From NCBI GenBank assembly GCA_017848855.1, contig JAFIHF010000072.1:1-64000 (forward strand): 64,000 nucleotides of DNA, written 5' to 3'. The notes beneath the pieces were generated by a model that was not told the DNA's origin, searched no databases, and saw only the letters and a program-made list of their open reading frames with translations. Below are positions 36,371 through 45,149 of this stretch, piece after piece. Every line of letters begins with the position of its first letter. Positions within the stretch are counted from its first letter, which is position 1. The stretch comes from Rhodanobacter denitrificans. Its GTDB lineage: Bacteria > Pseudomonadota > Gammaproteobacteria > Xanthomonadales > Rhodanobacteraceae. The position numbers and the translations under genes were made by a program.

Positions 36371-36446
36371 GTAGGAGCGCACCCTGTGCGCGAATGCTCT
36401 GGCGTTGATCGGAGCAAAAGCCTTCGCGCACAGGGTGCGCTCCTAC
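36371..36446. repeat. GTAGGAGCGCACC-type hairpin
   Basis: Arms GTAGGAGCGCACCCTGTGCG (from 36371) and CGCACAGGGTGCGCTCCTAC (ending 36446), with a one-base slip in the lower stem. It lies between dipZ and msrB and is the same family as 1076-1148. Confidence 0.85.
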
Positions 36447-36456
36447 GGGAAGCGAT

Positions 36457-38184
36457 TCAGCCGAACGTGAACGCGTAGGCGCACACGCCGGGATCGAGGA
36501 AGGTGATGGTGAACGTGCGTTCACCGTTGCCGTGCGCCTGGCGCACCAGCTGGTACAGGCGCTGCGCGGTGATGGTGCCGCGGCCGTCGGCGTCGGTGTC
36601 CATGCCGTGGTCGGCGCCGGGCGCGTGACCATCGAGCGCGATGCGGAAGCGTACCGGTTTGCCGTCCTTGCCCGGGCCCAGCACCAGGTGCAGGTCGCGG
36701 CCGCGGAAGCGGTAGCTGATGCTGCCGTTCGCCGCATCCAGCGTGGCGTCCTGCGCGTGCACGGTCCAGCGGCCGGCCAGTGCCCACTGGTTGGCGATCA
36801 GCGTGGCGGGCGTGTGGTAGTCGAACGTGTCGTCGTGCGCGACTTGGCCGCCGGCGAAGTGCTCGGCGCGCGCGTAGCCCACGTAGGTTTCCGGCGAGCG
36901 CTGTGGGTCGCCCGAGCTGGCCGCCTGCGCGCCCTTCGCGCCGGGCTGCACGTAGCCGCCGGGCAGATCCTTGTAGCCGGCTTCGCTGAGCAGCTGGCGG
37001 ATCGTGTCCTCGCCCTCGTGATAGCCGCCCTCGCCGAAGTAGTGGGCACGGATGCGGCCCTGCGCGTCGATGAAGTAATCCGCGGGCCAGTATTCGTTGT
37101 TGAAGCCCTGCCAGATCGCGTAGTTGGCATCCAGCGCCACCGGGTAGGTCACGCCCAGCCGCTGCACCGCCGCTGTCACGTTGGCCGGATCCTTCTCGAA
37201 CGCGAACTCGGGCGCGTGCACGCCGATGACGACCAGGCCGTGGTCCTTGTACTTGTCATGCCAGGCTTCGACATAGGGCAGCGAGCGCAGGCAATTGATG
37301 CAGGAGTAGGTCCAGAAATCCACCAGCACCACCTTGCCGCGCAGTTTTTCGCGGGTGAGCGTGCCGCTGTTGAGCCAGCCGGTGGCGCCGGCCAGCGTGG
37401 GCAGCGTGCCTTCCACCGGCAGAGCCTCGCCGGGTTTCGGCGCGGGTGCTGCCACCGCGGCGGGCATCGGCCGCACGGCGTCGATCAGCTGCTGCTCGAT
37501 GCGGTTGCTGCCGGCCAGCGAGACGCGGGTGAGCACGCCGGTGTCCACGCCCGAGGCGATCGCGGCCACGCCGGCCAGCACCAGCACGCCCAGCGCGCGG
37601 CGCACCCACTGGCCCGCGCCCAGCGAGCGCTTCATCAGCGCAAACACCTTGCCGCCCACCGCCAGCGCCAAGGCCAGCGAAGTCGCCGCGCCCAGCGCGT
37701 AGGTGAGCAGCAGCAAGGTGGTGGTGACGCTGGCGCCCTTGAGCGCGGCGCCGGTCAACAGCAGGCCCAGGATCGGTCCCGCGCACGGCGCCCACAGCAG
37801 GCCGGTGGCTATCCCCAGACCCACCGCGCCCCAGATCGATCCGCCCTCGCCATCGGTGCGCTGCGACAGCCGGTTGCCCAGCGCCACGAACGGCCGCGTC
37901 AGCCATTCGGCGACGTGCGTGGAGAGCAGGGTGAGACCGAGCAGGGCCAGCACCACCAGCGCCAGCGCGCGGCCGTACTGGTTCGCGTGCACCGCCCAGC
38001 CACCACCCACCGCCGCCAGCGTGGCGACCAGGGCGAAGGTGGCCGCCATGCCGATCAGCATCGGCAGTCCGCTCTTCAGGAACGGGCGGTCGGCGCGGGC
38101 GAACACGAACGGCAGCACCGGCAGGATGCAGGGGCTGAGGATGGTGAGCACGCCGCCGAGGTAGGCAAGGATCAGCAGGAGCAT
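36457..38184 (-). CDS. dipZ: DipZ: CcdA-like membrane domain fused to thioredoxin domain
   Basis: 575 residues in three parts. Residues of about 1-230 are a CcdA/DsbD-beta type membrane domain with redox cysteines in LSPCILPVLPF and LLWAPCAGPILG. About 265-420 is a TlpA-like thioredoxin domain with the active site CINC (Cys295, Cys298, in WTYSCINCLRSLPYVE). The C-terminal 150 residues (YVGYARAEHFAGGQ, YRFRGRDLHLVLGP) are the DipZ carbohydrate-binding-like domain. It carries electrons from cytoplasmic thioredoxin to the periplasm. It precedes msrB on the same strand and diverges from the sigF-like operon. Confidence 0.92.
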   Translation of the reverse strand: MLLLILAYLGGVLTILSPCILPVLPFVFARADRPFLKSGLPMLIGMAATFALVATLAAVGGGWAVHANQYGRALALVVLALLGLTLLSTHVAEWLTRPFVALGNRLSQRTDGEGGSIWGAVGLGIATGLLWAPCAGPILGLLLTGAALKGASVTTTLLLLTYALGAATSLALALAVGGKVFALMKRSLGAGQWVRRALGVLVLAGVAAIASGVDTGVLTRVSLAGSNRIEQQLIDAVRPMPAAVAAPAPKPGEALPVEGTLPTLAGATGWLNSGTLTREKLRGKVVLVDFWTYSCINCLRSLPYVEAWHDKYKDHGLVVIGVHAPEFAFEKDPANVTAAVQRLGVTYPVALDANYAIWQGFNNEYWPADYFIDAQGRIRAHYFGEGGYHEGEDTIRQLLSEAGYKDLPGGYVQPGAKGAQAASSGDPQRSPETYVGYARAEHFAGGQVAHDDTFDYHTPATLIANQWALAGRWTVHAQDATLDAANGSISYRFRGRDLHLVLGPGKDGKPVRFRIALDGHAPGADHGMDTDADGRGTITAQRLYQLVRQAHGNGERTFTITFLDPGVCAYAFTFG

Positions 38185-38385
38185 GGCGAGGGTCCAGTGG
38201 GGAGGTGTGCCGGTGATTCGCCGTCGCTGCGTTGGCGGTTACATCGCCCGGTGCGAGGTAACCGCATCGACGGATGCAGCGAATCGCCGGATGAAACCCA
38301 TGCACGGAACGATACGCCCTTGACCGCCGACGGCAGCTTGGTACTAGATGGCGGCCTCGCCCCGTCACCGGATTGCCGCGCCGCC

Positions 38386-38967
38386 GTGCCTGCCGAACCC
38401 GCCAGCGCCAGCGAACAGGCCGAGCGCCAGCGCGCCGCGTGGATGGCCGCCGCGCAGGCCGGCGACCGCCGCGCCTACGAGCGCGTGCTGGCCGATTCGG
38501 TGGCGTTGATCCGCGCGGTGGCGCGGCGCCAGGGCGTGGCGACGGATGCGTTGGACGACGTGGTGCAGGAGACCCTGCTCACCGTGCACCGCGTGCGTCA
38601 CACCTACGACCCGGCGCGTTCCTACGACGCCTGGCTCGCCGCGATCGCCAGTCGCCGCGCGATCGACGCGCTGCGCAGCCACGGCCGGCGCGAGCGCCGC
38701 GAGCTGCACGACGAGTTCGCGCTGGACCGCCACCCCGGCCGCGACGACGCCAGCGCGGACGCCGAACGCCGGCAGCAGGCGCGGCGCCTGCGCGAGGCGA
38801 TCGCGCAACTGCCGCCCGGCCAGCGCGAGGCGGTGGAGCAGCTGGGCCTGCGCGAGCAATCGCTGGCCGAGGCCGCCGCGCACACCGGCCGCAAGGCCGG
38901 CGCGCTGAAAGTGAACCTGCACCGCGCATTGAAGGCCTTGCGCGGCCGCCTGCACGGAGAAGACTGA
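38386..38967 (+). CDS. sigF: ECF sigma factor, SigF-like (NrsF-controlled)
   Basis: About 193 residues. Region 2: WMAAAQAGDRRAYERVLADS, ALDDVVQETLLTVHRVRHTY, YDAWLAAIASRRAIDALRSH. Region 4: LREAIAQLPPGQREAVEQLG, then AHTGRKAGALKVNLHRALKA. The next gene encodes an NrsF (DUF1109) anti-sigma, so this is a SigF-type sigma of periplasmic stress response. The start is uncertain: GTG 38386 is used, TTG 38320 is possible, and no in-frame ATG precedes WMAAAQ. An inverted pair GGTTAC and GTAACC near 38238-38264 lies upstream. Confidence 0.88.
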   Translation: MPAEPASASEQAERQRAAWMAAAQAGDRRAYERVLADSVALIRAVARRQGVATDALDDVVQETLLTVHRVRHTYDPARSYDAWLAAIASRRAIDALRSHGRRERRELHDEFALDRHPGRDDASADAERRQQARRLREAIAQLPPGQREAVEQLGLREQSLAEAAAHTGRKAGALKVNLHRALKALRGRLHGED

Positions 38968-38970
38968 GCC

Positions 38971-39624
38971 ATGGCCGAGCCGCGCTCCAACGACAGCCTG
39001 ATCGCCGCGCTCGGCGCCGAACTGGTGCCGGTGCGGCGCCTGCTGCCGCCGTGGCTGCGCACCGTCGGCTGGCTGGCGCTGGTGGCCGCGTTCGCGCTGC
39101 TGCTGCTCGCGCATTACGGTGACGCGCCCATGCTGCGCCGCTGGGCCGGCGCGCCGGATCTCGCCTGGGCCGCGCTGGGCGCGGTGCTCACCGCGGTTGC
39201 GGCGGCCTGGGCCGCGTTCACCCTCGCCGTGCCGGGGCGTTCGCGCGCCTGGGCCTGGTTGCCGCTGCCGCCCGCCTTGTTGTGGATCGGCGCCAGCGGC
39301 CTCGGCTGCCTGCGCACCTGGCTGGCGCCGGGCACCAGCATCGCCACGCTGCACCAGTCCGCCGACTGCCTCGTCTTCATTGTCGGCTTCTCGATCCCGC
39401 TGTCGGCGCTGATGGTGTGGCTGCTGCGCCGCGCCTGCCCGCTGCGCCCGCTGCTCACCGCGCTGCTGGTGGGCCTGGCCAGCGCCGCTGCTTCGGCCAG
39501 CCTGCTGGAGATCTGCCACGCCTTCGACGCCGCCGCCACCGACCTGCTCACCCACGCGCTGGCGGTGGGCATCGTGGTCGCGGCGAACGCGGCGATGGGC
39601 GGCAGGCTGCTGGCGCCGAAGTAA
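38971..39624 (+). CDS. nrsF: NrsF (DUF1109) membrane anti-sigma factor
   Basis: 217 residues with six predicted transmembrane helices, e.g. VGWLALVAAFALLLLA, LAWAALGAVLTAVAAAWAAF, LVFIVGFSIPLSALMVWLL and LLTALLVGLASAAASASLL. The N-terminal RSNDSLIAALGAELVPVRRL and paired cysteines (LGCLRTWL, ADCLVF) are typical. In Caulobacter NrsF holds SigF inactive at the membrane until a periplasmic redox or metal signal. It begins three bases after the sigma stop. Confidence 0.9.
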   Translation: MAEPRSNDSLIAALGAELVPVRRLLPPWLRTVGWLALVAAFALLLLAHYGDAPMLRRWAGAPDLAWAALGAVLTAVAAAWAAFTLAVPGRSRAWAWLPLPPALLWIGASGLGCLRTWLAPGTSIATLHQSADCLVFIVGFSIPLSALMVWLLRRACPLRPLLTALLVGLASAAASASLLEICHAFDAAATDLLTHALAVGIVVAANAAMGGRLLAPK

Positions 39625-39697
39625 CCCGCGCCGGCCTTGCGGCGAAGCAACGGGTGGAGGCCCCGCCTCCGTTCCCTACCTCACGCAAGGATTTCCC

Positions 39698-40012
39698 ATG
39701 AACGCACGCACGCTCGCCGCCCTCGCGCTTTCCGCCGCCGTCGGCGTCTTCGCCTACGCCCCCACCCACGCGCAGGACGCCATGCCCGCCAGTGCCGGCA
39801 CGGCGATGTCGCCCCCGGCCATGTCGTCCAAGGATGCGATGCAGGGCGCCATGCACAAGGACGACATGAAGATGAAGCCTGACGCGATGAAGCCGGATGC
39901 CATGAAGCATGGCGCGATGAAGCACAAGGCCATGCAGCACGACGGCATGAAGATGAAGAAGGACGACACGATGAAGAAGGATGCCGGCGACGCCATGAGC
40001 AACGGCGGTTGA
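39698..40012 (+). CDS. Exported Met-rich pentapeptide MXKDX repeat protein
   Basis: 104 residues. A signal peptide (MNARTLAALALSAAVGVFAY) ends near THAQDA. The mature part is built of five-residue repeats with Met every fifth position: AMHKDDMKMKPDAMKPDAMK, HGAMKHKAMQHDGMKMKK. It contains His and Lys and no Cys. Such proteins commonly belong to SigF-type regulons and have been suggested to bind copper or act as oxidant sinks. Its methionines would be natural substrates of the exported MsrB encoded 4 kb away. A strong RBS (CAAGGATTTCCC) precedes it. Confidence 0.85.
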   Translation: MNARTLAALALSAAVGVFAYAPTHAQDAMPASAGTAMSPPAMSSKDAMQGAMHKDDMKMKPDAMKPDAMKHGAMKHKAMQHDGMKMKKDDTMKKDAGDAMSNGG

Positions 40013-40022
40013 TGCATCTTCG

Positions 40023-40075
40023 ATCCGTTCGCCCTGCGGCTTCGACCCATGGGCCTGCGCCCGGGGCGAACGGAT
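40023..40075. terminator. Hairpin after the MXKDX gene
   Basis: Perfect 12-bp inverted repeat ATCCGTTCGCCC (40023-40034) and GGGCGAACGGAT (40064-40075), ten bases after the stop. The T tract is poor (GTTTGCTGC), so factor-dependent termination or message protection is as likely as intrinsic termination. The GTTCGCCC core recurs at 62739-62841. Confidence 0.5.
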
Positions 40076-40151
40076 GTTTGCTGCTGCCGCGTTTCATCTC
40101 TCGCGTCCCGCCGGCGGATAATGGCGAGGTGCTACGCAAGGGATGACGCGC

Positions 40152-41234
40152 ATGGCCTCGTTTGCAGAACGCTTCGGCATCGAATGCCCGCTGATCCAGG
40201 CGCCGATGGCCGGCGCTACCACGCCGGAGCTGGTCGCCGCGGTGTCCAACGCCGGGGGCCTGGGTTCGCTGGGCGCGGGCTACAGCGAGCCGCAAGCCAT
40301 CCTCGACCAGGCCGCGAAGATTCGCGCGCTCACCGACCGCCCGTTCGCGCTGAACCTGTTCGTGCTGCCCGACGACTTCGCGCCCGACATGGCCGCGGTG
40401 GCGCGGGCAAGGGAACGCCTCGACGCGCTGATGGAGCGCGAAGGGCTCGCCGTGCGCACCACGCTGCCCGAACGCTGGGCGCCGCGTTTCTCCGAGCAGT
40501 TCGCCGCGCTGTGCGAGGCGCAACCTGCCGTGGCCAGCTTCGCGTTCGACCTGCCCACGCCCGCGCAGATGCAGGAACTCCAGCGCCGCGACATCCGCGT
40601 GATCGGCACCGCCACCACCGCGGCCGAGGCGCGCGCCTGGGCCGAGCACGGTGCCGACGCGGTGTGCGTGCAGGGCGCCGAGGCCGGCGGCCACCGCGGC
40701 GGCTTCCTGCACGCGGGCGAGACGCCGCTGATCGGCCTGTTCGCCTTGATCCCGCTGGCGCTGCGCGCCATCGCGGCCAGCGGTCGCGAGATCCCGGTGA
40801 TCGCCGCGGGCGGCATCATGGACGGCGCCGGCATGCTCGCCGCCGAGGCGCTGGGCGCCGCGGCCAGCCAGCTCGGCACGGCCTTCCTCGCCTGCCCGGA
40901 ATCCTCCGCGGCTGAGGCATGGAAGCGCGACCTGGCGAACGCGGAGGACCATCGCATCGCCACCATCCGCAGCTTCTCCGGTCGCGCCGCGCGCGGCCTG
41001 CGCAACCGCTACGTGGAGGCGATGGAAGCCGCGGCTGACGAACTGCCGGCCTATCCCGTGCTCAACGCACTCACCGCGCCGCTGCGGCGCGCGGCGGCCG
41101 TGGCCGGGCGTGGTGACTTGGTTTCCGAATGGTGCGGCCAGGCCGCCGCCCTGGTGCGCCCGCAGCCCGCCGCCGAACTGGTGGCGCGGCTGATGCACGA
41201 ATACCGGCTGGCGCGGCGCGCACTCGCGCATTGA
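40152..41234 (+). CDS. Nitronate monooxygenase-like FMN enzyme (2-nitropropane dioxygenase family)
   Basis: 360 residues, TIM-barrel FMN-binding family. N-terminal MASFAERFGIECPLIQAPMA then TTPELVAAVSNAGGLGSLGA; FMN-phosphate and catalytic segment CVQGAEAGGHRGGF; then IPVIAAGGIMDGAGMLAAEA and LGTAFLACPESSA. Such enzymes oxidise alkyl nitronates or act as NAD(P)H:quinone reductases. ATG 40152 is preferred since AAGGG is at a good distance, whereas at 40143 it would be too close. Lone gene after the MXKDX protein. Confidence 0.85.
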   Translation: MASFAERFGIECPLIQAPMAGATTPELVAAVSNAGGLGSLGAGYSEPQAILDQAAKIRALTDRPFALNLFVLPDDFAPDMAAVARARERLDALMEREGLAVRTTLPERWAPRFSEQFAALCEAQPAVASFAFDLPTPAQMQELQRRDIRVIGTATTAAEARAWAEHGADAVCVQGAEAGGHRGGFLHAGETPLIGLFALIPLALRAIAASGREIPVIAAGGIMDGAGMLAAEALGAAASQLGTAFLACPESSAAEAWKRDLANAEDHRIATIRSFSGRAARGLRNRYVEAMEAAADELPAYPVLNALTAPLRRAAAVAGRGDLVSEWCGQAAALVRPQPAAELVARLMHEYRLARRALAH

Positions 41235-41296
41235 TACCACTTGGCATCCAGTGGAATGAAATGCCACTGGTATTCCAGCACCGTTGGTTTTTGCTC

Positions 41297-41366
41297 GTCA
41301 TTCCCGCGAAAGCGGAAATCCAGTGCCTTCGAAAGACCATGGATTCCCGCTTTCGCGGGAATGACG
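41297..41366. repeat. GTCATTCCCG paired-hairpin repeat
   Basis: TTCCCGCGAAAGCGGAAATC and GATTCCCGCTTTCGCGGGAA face each other between GTCA at 41297 and TGAC at 41366. Same family as 2891-2972, 11892-11974 and 58178-58253. Intergenic here. Confidence 0.85.
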
Positions 41367-41466
41367 ACATGATCATCCTTGTTCATGATCGCGATTCCGT
41401 ATGAGTCGCGAACGCTGAGACGCCGCCGCGCCACACTTCGTCCGTTCCAATGACGGGAGGGAGACC

Positions 41467-42120
41467 ATGATCATGTTGAGCGAACGCTTCACCGCCGCGG
41501 TGGACCACGCGCGCCTCGCGCATGCCACGCAGGTACGCAAGGGTTCCGGCATTCCGTATCTCTACCACCTGCTGGGCGTGGCCAGCCTGGTGCTGGAATA
41601 CGGCGGCGACGAGGATCAGGCCATCGCCGGGCTGCTGCACGACACGGTGGAGGATTGCGGCGAGGCGCAGGTCGCGCTGATACGCGAGCGTTTCGGCGAG
41701 CGCGTGCTGGCCATTGTGCTGGGCTGCACCGACGGCACCGCCGAGGGCAAGTCCGCCCACGTCGATGCCGCAGCGAAGCGGCAAGACTGGCTGAACCGCA
41801 AGCAGACCTATCTCGCCCACCTCGCCGAGGCACCCGACGAGGTGTTGCTGGTGTCCGGTTGCGACAAGCTGCACAACGCGCGCGCCGTGGTGGGCGATCT
41901 GGAGAATCCTGCGGTGGGGCAGGCGGTGTTTCACCGCTTTACCGGCGGCCGCGGTGGCACCCTGCTGTACTACCAGCTGCTGGCCGACCTGTTCAGCCAC
42001 CGCGGCCTGCCGATGGCGGCGGAGCTGGAGGCGACCGTGGTGCGCATGTACCGGCTTGCCGGCGAACCGCTGCCGTCGCGAGGCTTGGCCGCCGGAGAGC
42101 TGGCGCAGGCGGTCGCCTGA
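41467..42120 (+). CDS. Small HD-domain alarmone hydrolase-like protein (SpoT/MESH1-type)
   Basis: 217 residues. Only the HD hydrolase part of RelA/SpoT proteins is present: FTAAVDHARLAHATQVRKGS with PYLYHLLGVASLVLEYGGD, the metal motif IAGLLHDTVEDCGE, then VSGCDKLHNARAVVGDLEN. Related stand-alone proteins hydrolyse (p)ppGpp or other 3'-pyrophosphorylated nucleotides. No synthetase, TGS or ACT domain. The canonical HP after the first histidine is HL here. Lone gene upstream of rsfS. Confidence 0.82.
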   Translation: MIMLSERFTAAVDHARLAHATQVRKGSGIPYLYHLLGVASLVLEYGGDEDQAIAGLLHDTVEDCGEAQVALIRERFGERVLAIVLGCTDGTAEGKSAHVDAAAKRQDWLNRKQTYLAHLAEAPDEVLLVSGCDKLHNARAVVGDLENPAVGQAVFHRFTGGRGGTLLYYQLLADLFSHRGLPMAAELEATVVRMYRLAGEPLPSRGLAAGELAQAVA

Positions 42121-42134
42121 AACCCGGCACGGCC

Positions 42135-42166
42135 TTGACCTGAGCCCGTGCGGCGGGCGTTATACT
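42135..42166 (+). promoter_or_regulatory. Candidate sigma-70 promoter for rsfS
   Basis: TTGACC at 42135-42140 and TATACT at 42161-42166, separated by 20 bases, which is longer than optimal. It is the only good promoter-like pair before rsfS, which has lost its usual nadD upstream partner. Confidence 0.4.
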
Positions 42167-42229
42167 GCCGCCGCGCCGTCCCGGCGCGCGTTTCCGCATC
42201 GAGGCTCCCCCATCTTGAGCACTAGCCGC

Positions 42230-42607
42230 ATGACCAAGGCCGACTCCACGGCCGAACTGCGCAAGACCGTCGTCGCCGCACTGGAAGAACTGAAAGCCAA
42301 GGACATCCGCGAGATCGACGTCCGCGGCAAGACCTCCATCGCCGACCTGCTGGTGATCGCCTCCGGCACCTCCGCGCGCCACGTCAAATCCATCGCCGAT
42401 GAAGTGGTGAAGTTCGCCAAGAAGGCCGGCGTGATGCCGCTGGGTGTGGAAGGCGAGCAGGAAGCCGAATGGGTGCTGGTGGACCTGGGCGACGTGATCG
42501 TCCACGTGATGCTGCCGCGTATTCGCGAGTTCTACGGCCTGGAACGGTTGTGGACGGTGGGCGACCGCGAGCCGGGGGTGGATGTGGACGCCGCGAGCGC
42601 GGGGTGA
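42230..42607 (+). CDS. rsfS: Ribosome silencing factor RsfS
   Basis: 125 residues (RsfS/YbeB/Iojap). Family core: LRKTVVAALEELKAKDIREI, DVRGKTSIADLLVIASGTSA, RHVKSIADEVVKFAKKAGV, GEQEAEWVLVDLGDVIVHVM and REFYGLERLW. It binds L14 (uL14) on the 50S subunit and blocks subunit joining when nutrients are short. ATG 42230 is used; TTG 42215 lies ten bases after GAGG and is a real alternative. It is normally between nadD and rlmH; here both neighbours are displaced by repeats or other genes. Confidence 0.93.
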   Translation: MTKADSTAELRKTVVAALEELKAKDIREIDVRGKTSIADLLVIASGTSARHVKSIADEVVKFAKKAGVMPLGVEGEQEAEWVLVDLGDVIVHVMLPRIREFYGLERLWTVGDREPGVDVDAASAG

Positions 42608-42715
42608 GGTTGCCGGGTGCTCGGTGGCGCGGAGTGCGCTCCATAGCCGTTGCGCTGGTTTGCTGCTGCGAGTTTTTTGCTGACGACAGGGCGGTTTCGC
42701 ACCATTTGGCGTTGT

Positions 42716-43432
42716 CGCAATCGACGAAGCGGTTTCGTCCACCTGCCGGTGGCCGAGCTACTTCTCTTTTGCTTGTCCAAAAGAGAAGTAGCCAAGAGAA
42801 AACGACACCCCGATGGCGCGCCCTCCGGGCATCCTGCCCTGCGGGTGCGCGGGCGGGTTCCGGGGTTTTTCGACGGCACCTCCGTGTGCCGGCGAAAAAC
42901 TGGCCGGCATCCCTGCCGGCCATCCTGACGGACTTTCCTCCACCCGCCCGCCGCGCCATAGGGACCCCGGGTGAAGCAGCGCGCTCCTGCGCGCAGAAGC
43001 AACGGCAACTGCAACAGCAAGAGCACCCCACCCCGACCCTCCCCTGCAAGCAGGGGAGGGAGACAGCAGCTGTTCCGCGGTCTGCTGTTCACCTCTCCCA
43101 CTTGTGGGAGAGGGGTGGGGGAGAGGGGCTTTGCTCGGCTTTGCTTGGCTTCTGGCGCGCAGGAGCGCGCCTGCTTTTCCCGGGGCCCCTGGGCGGCGGT
43201 GAGGCGGGGACGAAGAGGCCGCGCAGCGGGCGTTGCCATGGAGGGCAACACCTTTTCGCGCGGGCAGGAGCCCGCTCGAAAAGCCCGGCGCCGACTCACG
43301 GACTTGCCGGGCAGGACGCCCGGCAAGCGCCAACCGGGGTGGCCTTTCTCTTTGGTTCCTTTCTCTTTGGCCACGCAAAGAGAAAGGAACTCGGGCGCCG
43401 GCAGGCGCACGAAACCGCTTTGTTGCTTGCGA
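42716..43432. repeat. Long composite repeat E3 (two-arm copy)
   Basis: Left terminal module TCGCAATCGACGAAGCGGTT and CACCTGCCGGTGGCCGAG, then hairpin GCTACTTCTCTTTTG (42757-42771) and CAAAAGAGAAGTAGC (42778-42792), then CCAAGAGAAAACGACACCCC. The middle holds CCCTCTCC-type palindromes (43026-43130). The right arm hairpin is GTTCCTTTCTCTTTG (43355-43369) and CAAAGAGAAAGGAAC (43376-43390), then CTCGGGCGCCGGCAGGCGCA and CGAAACCGC. It fills most of the 1 kb between rsfS and rlmH; 43440-43600 also carries smaller palindromes. Confidence 0.82.
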
Positions 43433-43622
43433 AGTCCCCAGCAGAACTTTGTGGAGAAGCCACGCACGCCAACGAGCGTAATCGCGAGCCCCGCCCCCTC
43501 ACCTCAATCCTCTCCTCGCTCCCCAGAGCGGCGGCCATCCATGGCCGCTCCCCGCGTGCCCCAAAGGGGAGAGGAAGCGAATGCGGGCGCTGCGCGCCAG
43601 CTTTTGCTCTTGGACAGCGATG

Positions 43623-44093
43623 ATGCGCGCGCGCATCATCGCCGTCGGGGAACGCATGCCCGCCTGGGTCGCGGAAGGCTTTGCCGAATACCGCAAGCGG
43701 CTCTCGCATGAGCTGCCGCTGGAGCTGGTCGAGCTGAAGCCCGGCGCCCGCGGCAAGGGCCGCGACGATGCGAAGGCGATGCACGATGAGGGCACTGCGA
43801 TCCTCGCCGCGTTGCCGCGCGACTGCCACGTGGTGGCGCTGGACGGGCGCGGCAAGACCTGGTCCAGCGAGGAACTCGCCGGGCAGTTGAAGGCATGGCG
43901 CATGGCCGGGCGCGAGCTGGCCTTCCTGATCGGCGGGCCCGACGGCCATGCGCCCGCGGTGCTGGCGCGCGCCGACCAGCGCTGGTCGCTGGGGCCGCTC
44001 ACCTTGCCGCACATGCTGGTGCGGCTGGTGCTGGCCGAACAGTTGTACCGCGCCGCCACCATCGTGGCGGGACACCCTTACCATCGCGCCTGA
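43623..44093 (+). CDS. rlmH: 23S rRNA (pseudouridine1915-N3)-methyltransferase RlmH
   Basis: 156 residues (E. coli 155). SPOUT-class methyltransferase: MRARIIAVGERMPAWVAEGF, YRKRLSHELPLELVELKPG, CHVVALDGRGKTWSSEELAG, the SAM-knot FLIGGPDGHAPAVLARADQR, and the C-terminal LTLPHMLVRLVLAEQLYRA with GHPYHRA. It modifies position 1915 in helix 69. Start 43623 or the ATG just before it at 43620. Confidence 0.95.
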   Translation: MRARIIAVGERMPAWVAEGFAEYRKRLSHELPLELVELKPGARGKGRDDAKAMHDEGTAILAALPRDCHVVALDGRGKTWSSEELAGQLKAWRMAGRELAFLIGGPDGHAPAVLARADQRWSLGPLTLPHMLVRLVLAEQLYRAATIVAGHPYHRA

Positions 44094-44118
44094 CGCATCA
44101 CCGTTGCCGGGAGGCCCT

Positions 44119-44568
44119 ATGTCGTACGAGATCCGCCGCGCCAGCTTCCACGACCTCGATGCGCTGGTGCCGCTGTTCGACGGCTACCGCCAGTTCTACG
44201 GCAAGCCGTCCGACGAGGCCGGCGCGCGCGAGTTCCTCACCGCGCGCCTGCGCCTCAACGAGTCGATGATCCTGCTGGCGCGCGACGCGGACGGCGCAGC
44301 GCTGGGCTTCACCCAGCTCTATCCGCTGTTTTCCTCGGTGCGCATGGTGCGCACCTGGCTGCTGAACGACCTGTTCGTGGCCGCGCACGCGCGGCGGCGG
44401 GGCGTGGCGAAGGCCTTGCTGGAAGCCGCTGCGACGCAGGCGAGGAACCTTGGCACGGCCAGCCTGTCGCTCTCCACCGCGCACGACAACCTCGCCGCGC
44501 AGGCCTTGTACGAGTCGCTGGGCTGGCAGCGCGACACGCAGTTCCGCGAATACCACCTCGCGCTTTGA
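44119..44568 (+). CDS. GNAT-family N-acetyltransferase
   Basis: 149 residues. N-terminal [20 protein letters not shown]; acetyl-CoA pyrophosphate-binding loop in [20 protein letters not shown] (RRxGxA); C-terminal [17 protein letters not shown], typical of GNATs. The substrate is unknown. It lies between rlmH and maf with short gaps and is probably co-transcribed. ATG 44119 follows GGGAGGCCCT. Confidence 0.88.
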   Translation: MSYEIRRASFHDLDALVPLFDGYRQFYGKPSDEAGAREFLTARLRLNESMILLARDADGAALGFTQLYPLFSSVRMVRTWLLNDLFVAAHARRRGVAKALLEAAATQARNLGTASLSLSTAHDNLAAQALYESLGWQRDTQFREYHLAL

Positions 44569-44578
44569 AGGACGCCGC

Positions 44579-45148
44579 ATGTTGCATCTCGCTTCGCAGT
44601 CGCCGCGCCGCCGCGAACTGCTGACCCAGCTCGGCGTGGCGTTCCGCGTGGTCGACGTGGACGTGCCCGAGCTGCGCGCCGCGCAGGAATCGCCGCGCGA
44701 GTACGTGAGCCGCGTCGCCCGCGACAAGGCGCGCGCCGGGCTGGCCGCGCTCGCCGGCGCGATGGATGCCGTGGTGCTCGGCGCGGACACCGAAGTGGTG
44801 CTGGACGACGAGGTGTTCGGCAAGCCGCGCGACGCGGCGGATGCGGCGGCGATGCTGCGCCGCCTGTCCGGCCGCACGCACGCGGTGATCTCGTCGGTGT
44901 GGCTGGTCGACGCGCACGCCGAACGCAACGCCTGCAGCGTGTCGCGGGTGCGCTTCGCGCCGCTGGACGAGGCCGCAATCGCCGCCTACGTCGCCACCGG
45001 CGAATCCTTCGGCAAGGCCGGCGCGTATGCGATCCAGGGCCGCGGCGCGGCGCTGGTCGAGCATCTGGAAGGCAGCTATTCGGGCGTGATGGGCCTGCCG
45101 CTGTTCGAGACGGCGCGGCTGCTGCGCGAAGCCGGTGTTATCGGCTGA
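44579..45148 (+). CDS. maf: Maf/YhdE nucleoside triphosphate pyrophosphatase
   Basis: 189 residues. N-terminal [20 protein letters not shown] is the Maf signature; [20 protein letters not shown] carries catalytic Asp and Lys/Arg positions; [20 protein letters not shown] and [17 protein letters not shown] complete the family pattern. It hydrolyses non-canonical or excess dTTP/UTP. It starts ten bases after the GNAT stop and converges with the CPBP gene, leaving a single base between them. Confidence 0.93.
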   Translation: MLHLASQSPRRRELLTQLGVAFRVVDVDVPELRAAQESPREYVSRVARDKARAGLAALAGAMDAVVLGADTEVVLDDEVFGKPRDAADAAAMLRRLSGRTHAVISSVWLVDAHAERNACSVSRVRFAPLDEAAIAAYVATGESFGKAGAYAIQGRGAALVEHLEGSYSGVMGLPLFETARLLREAGVIG

Positions 45149-45149
45149 A

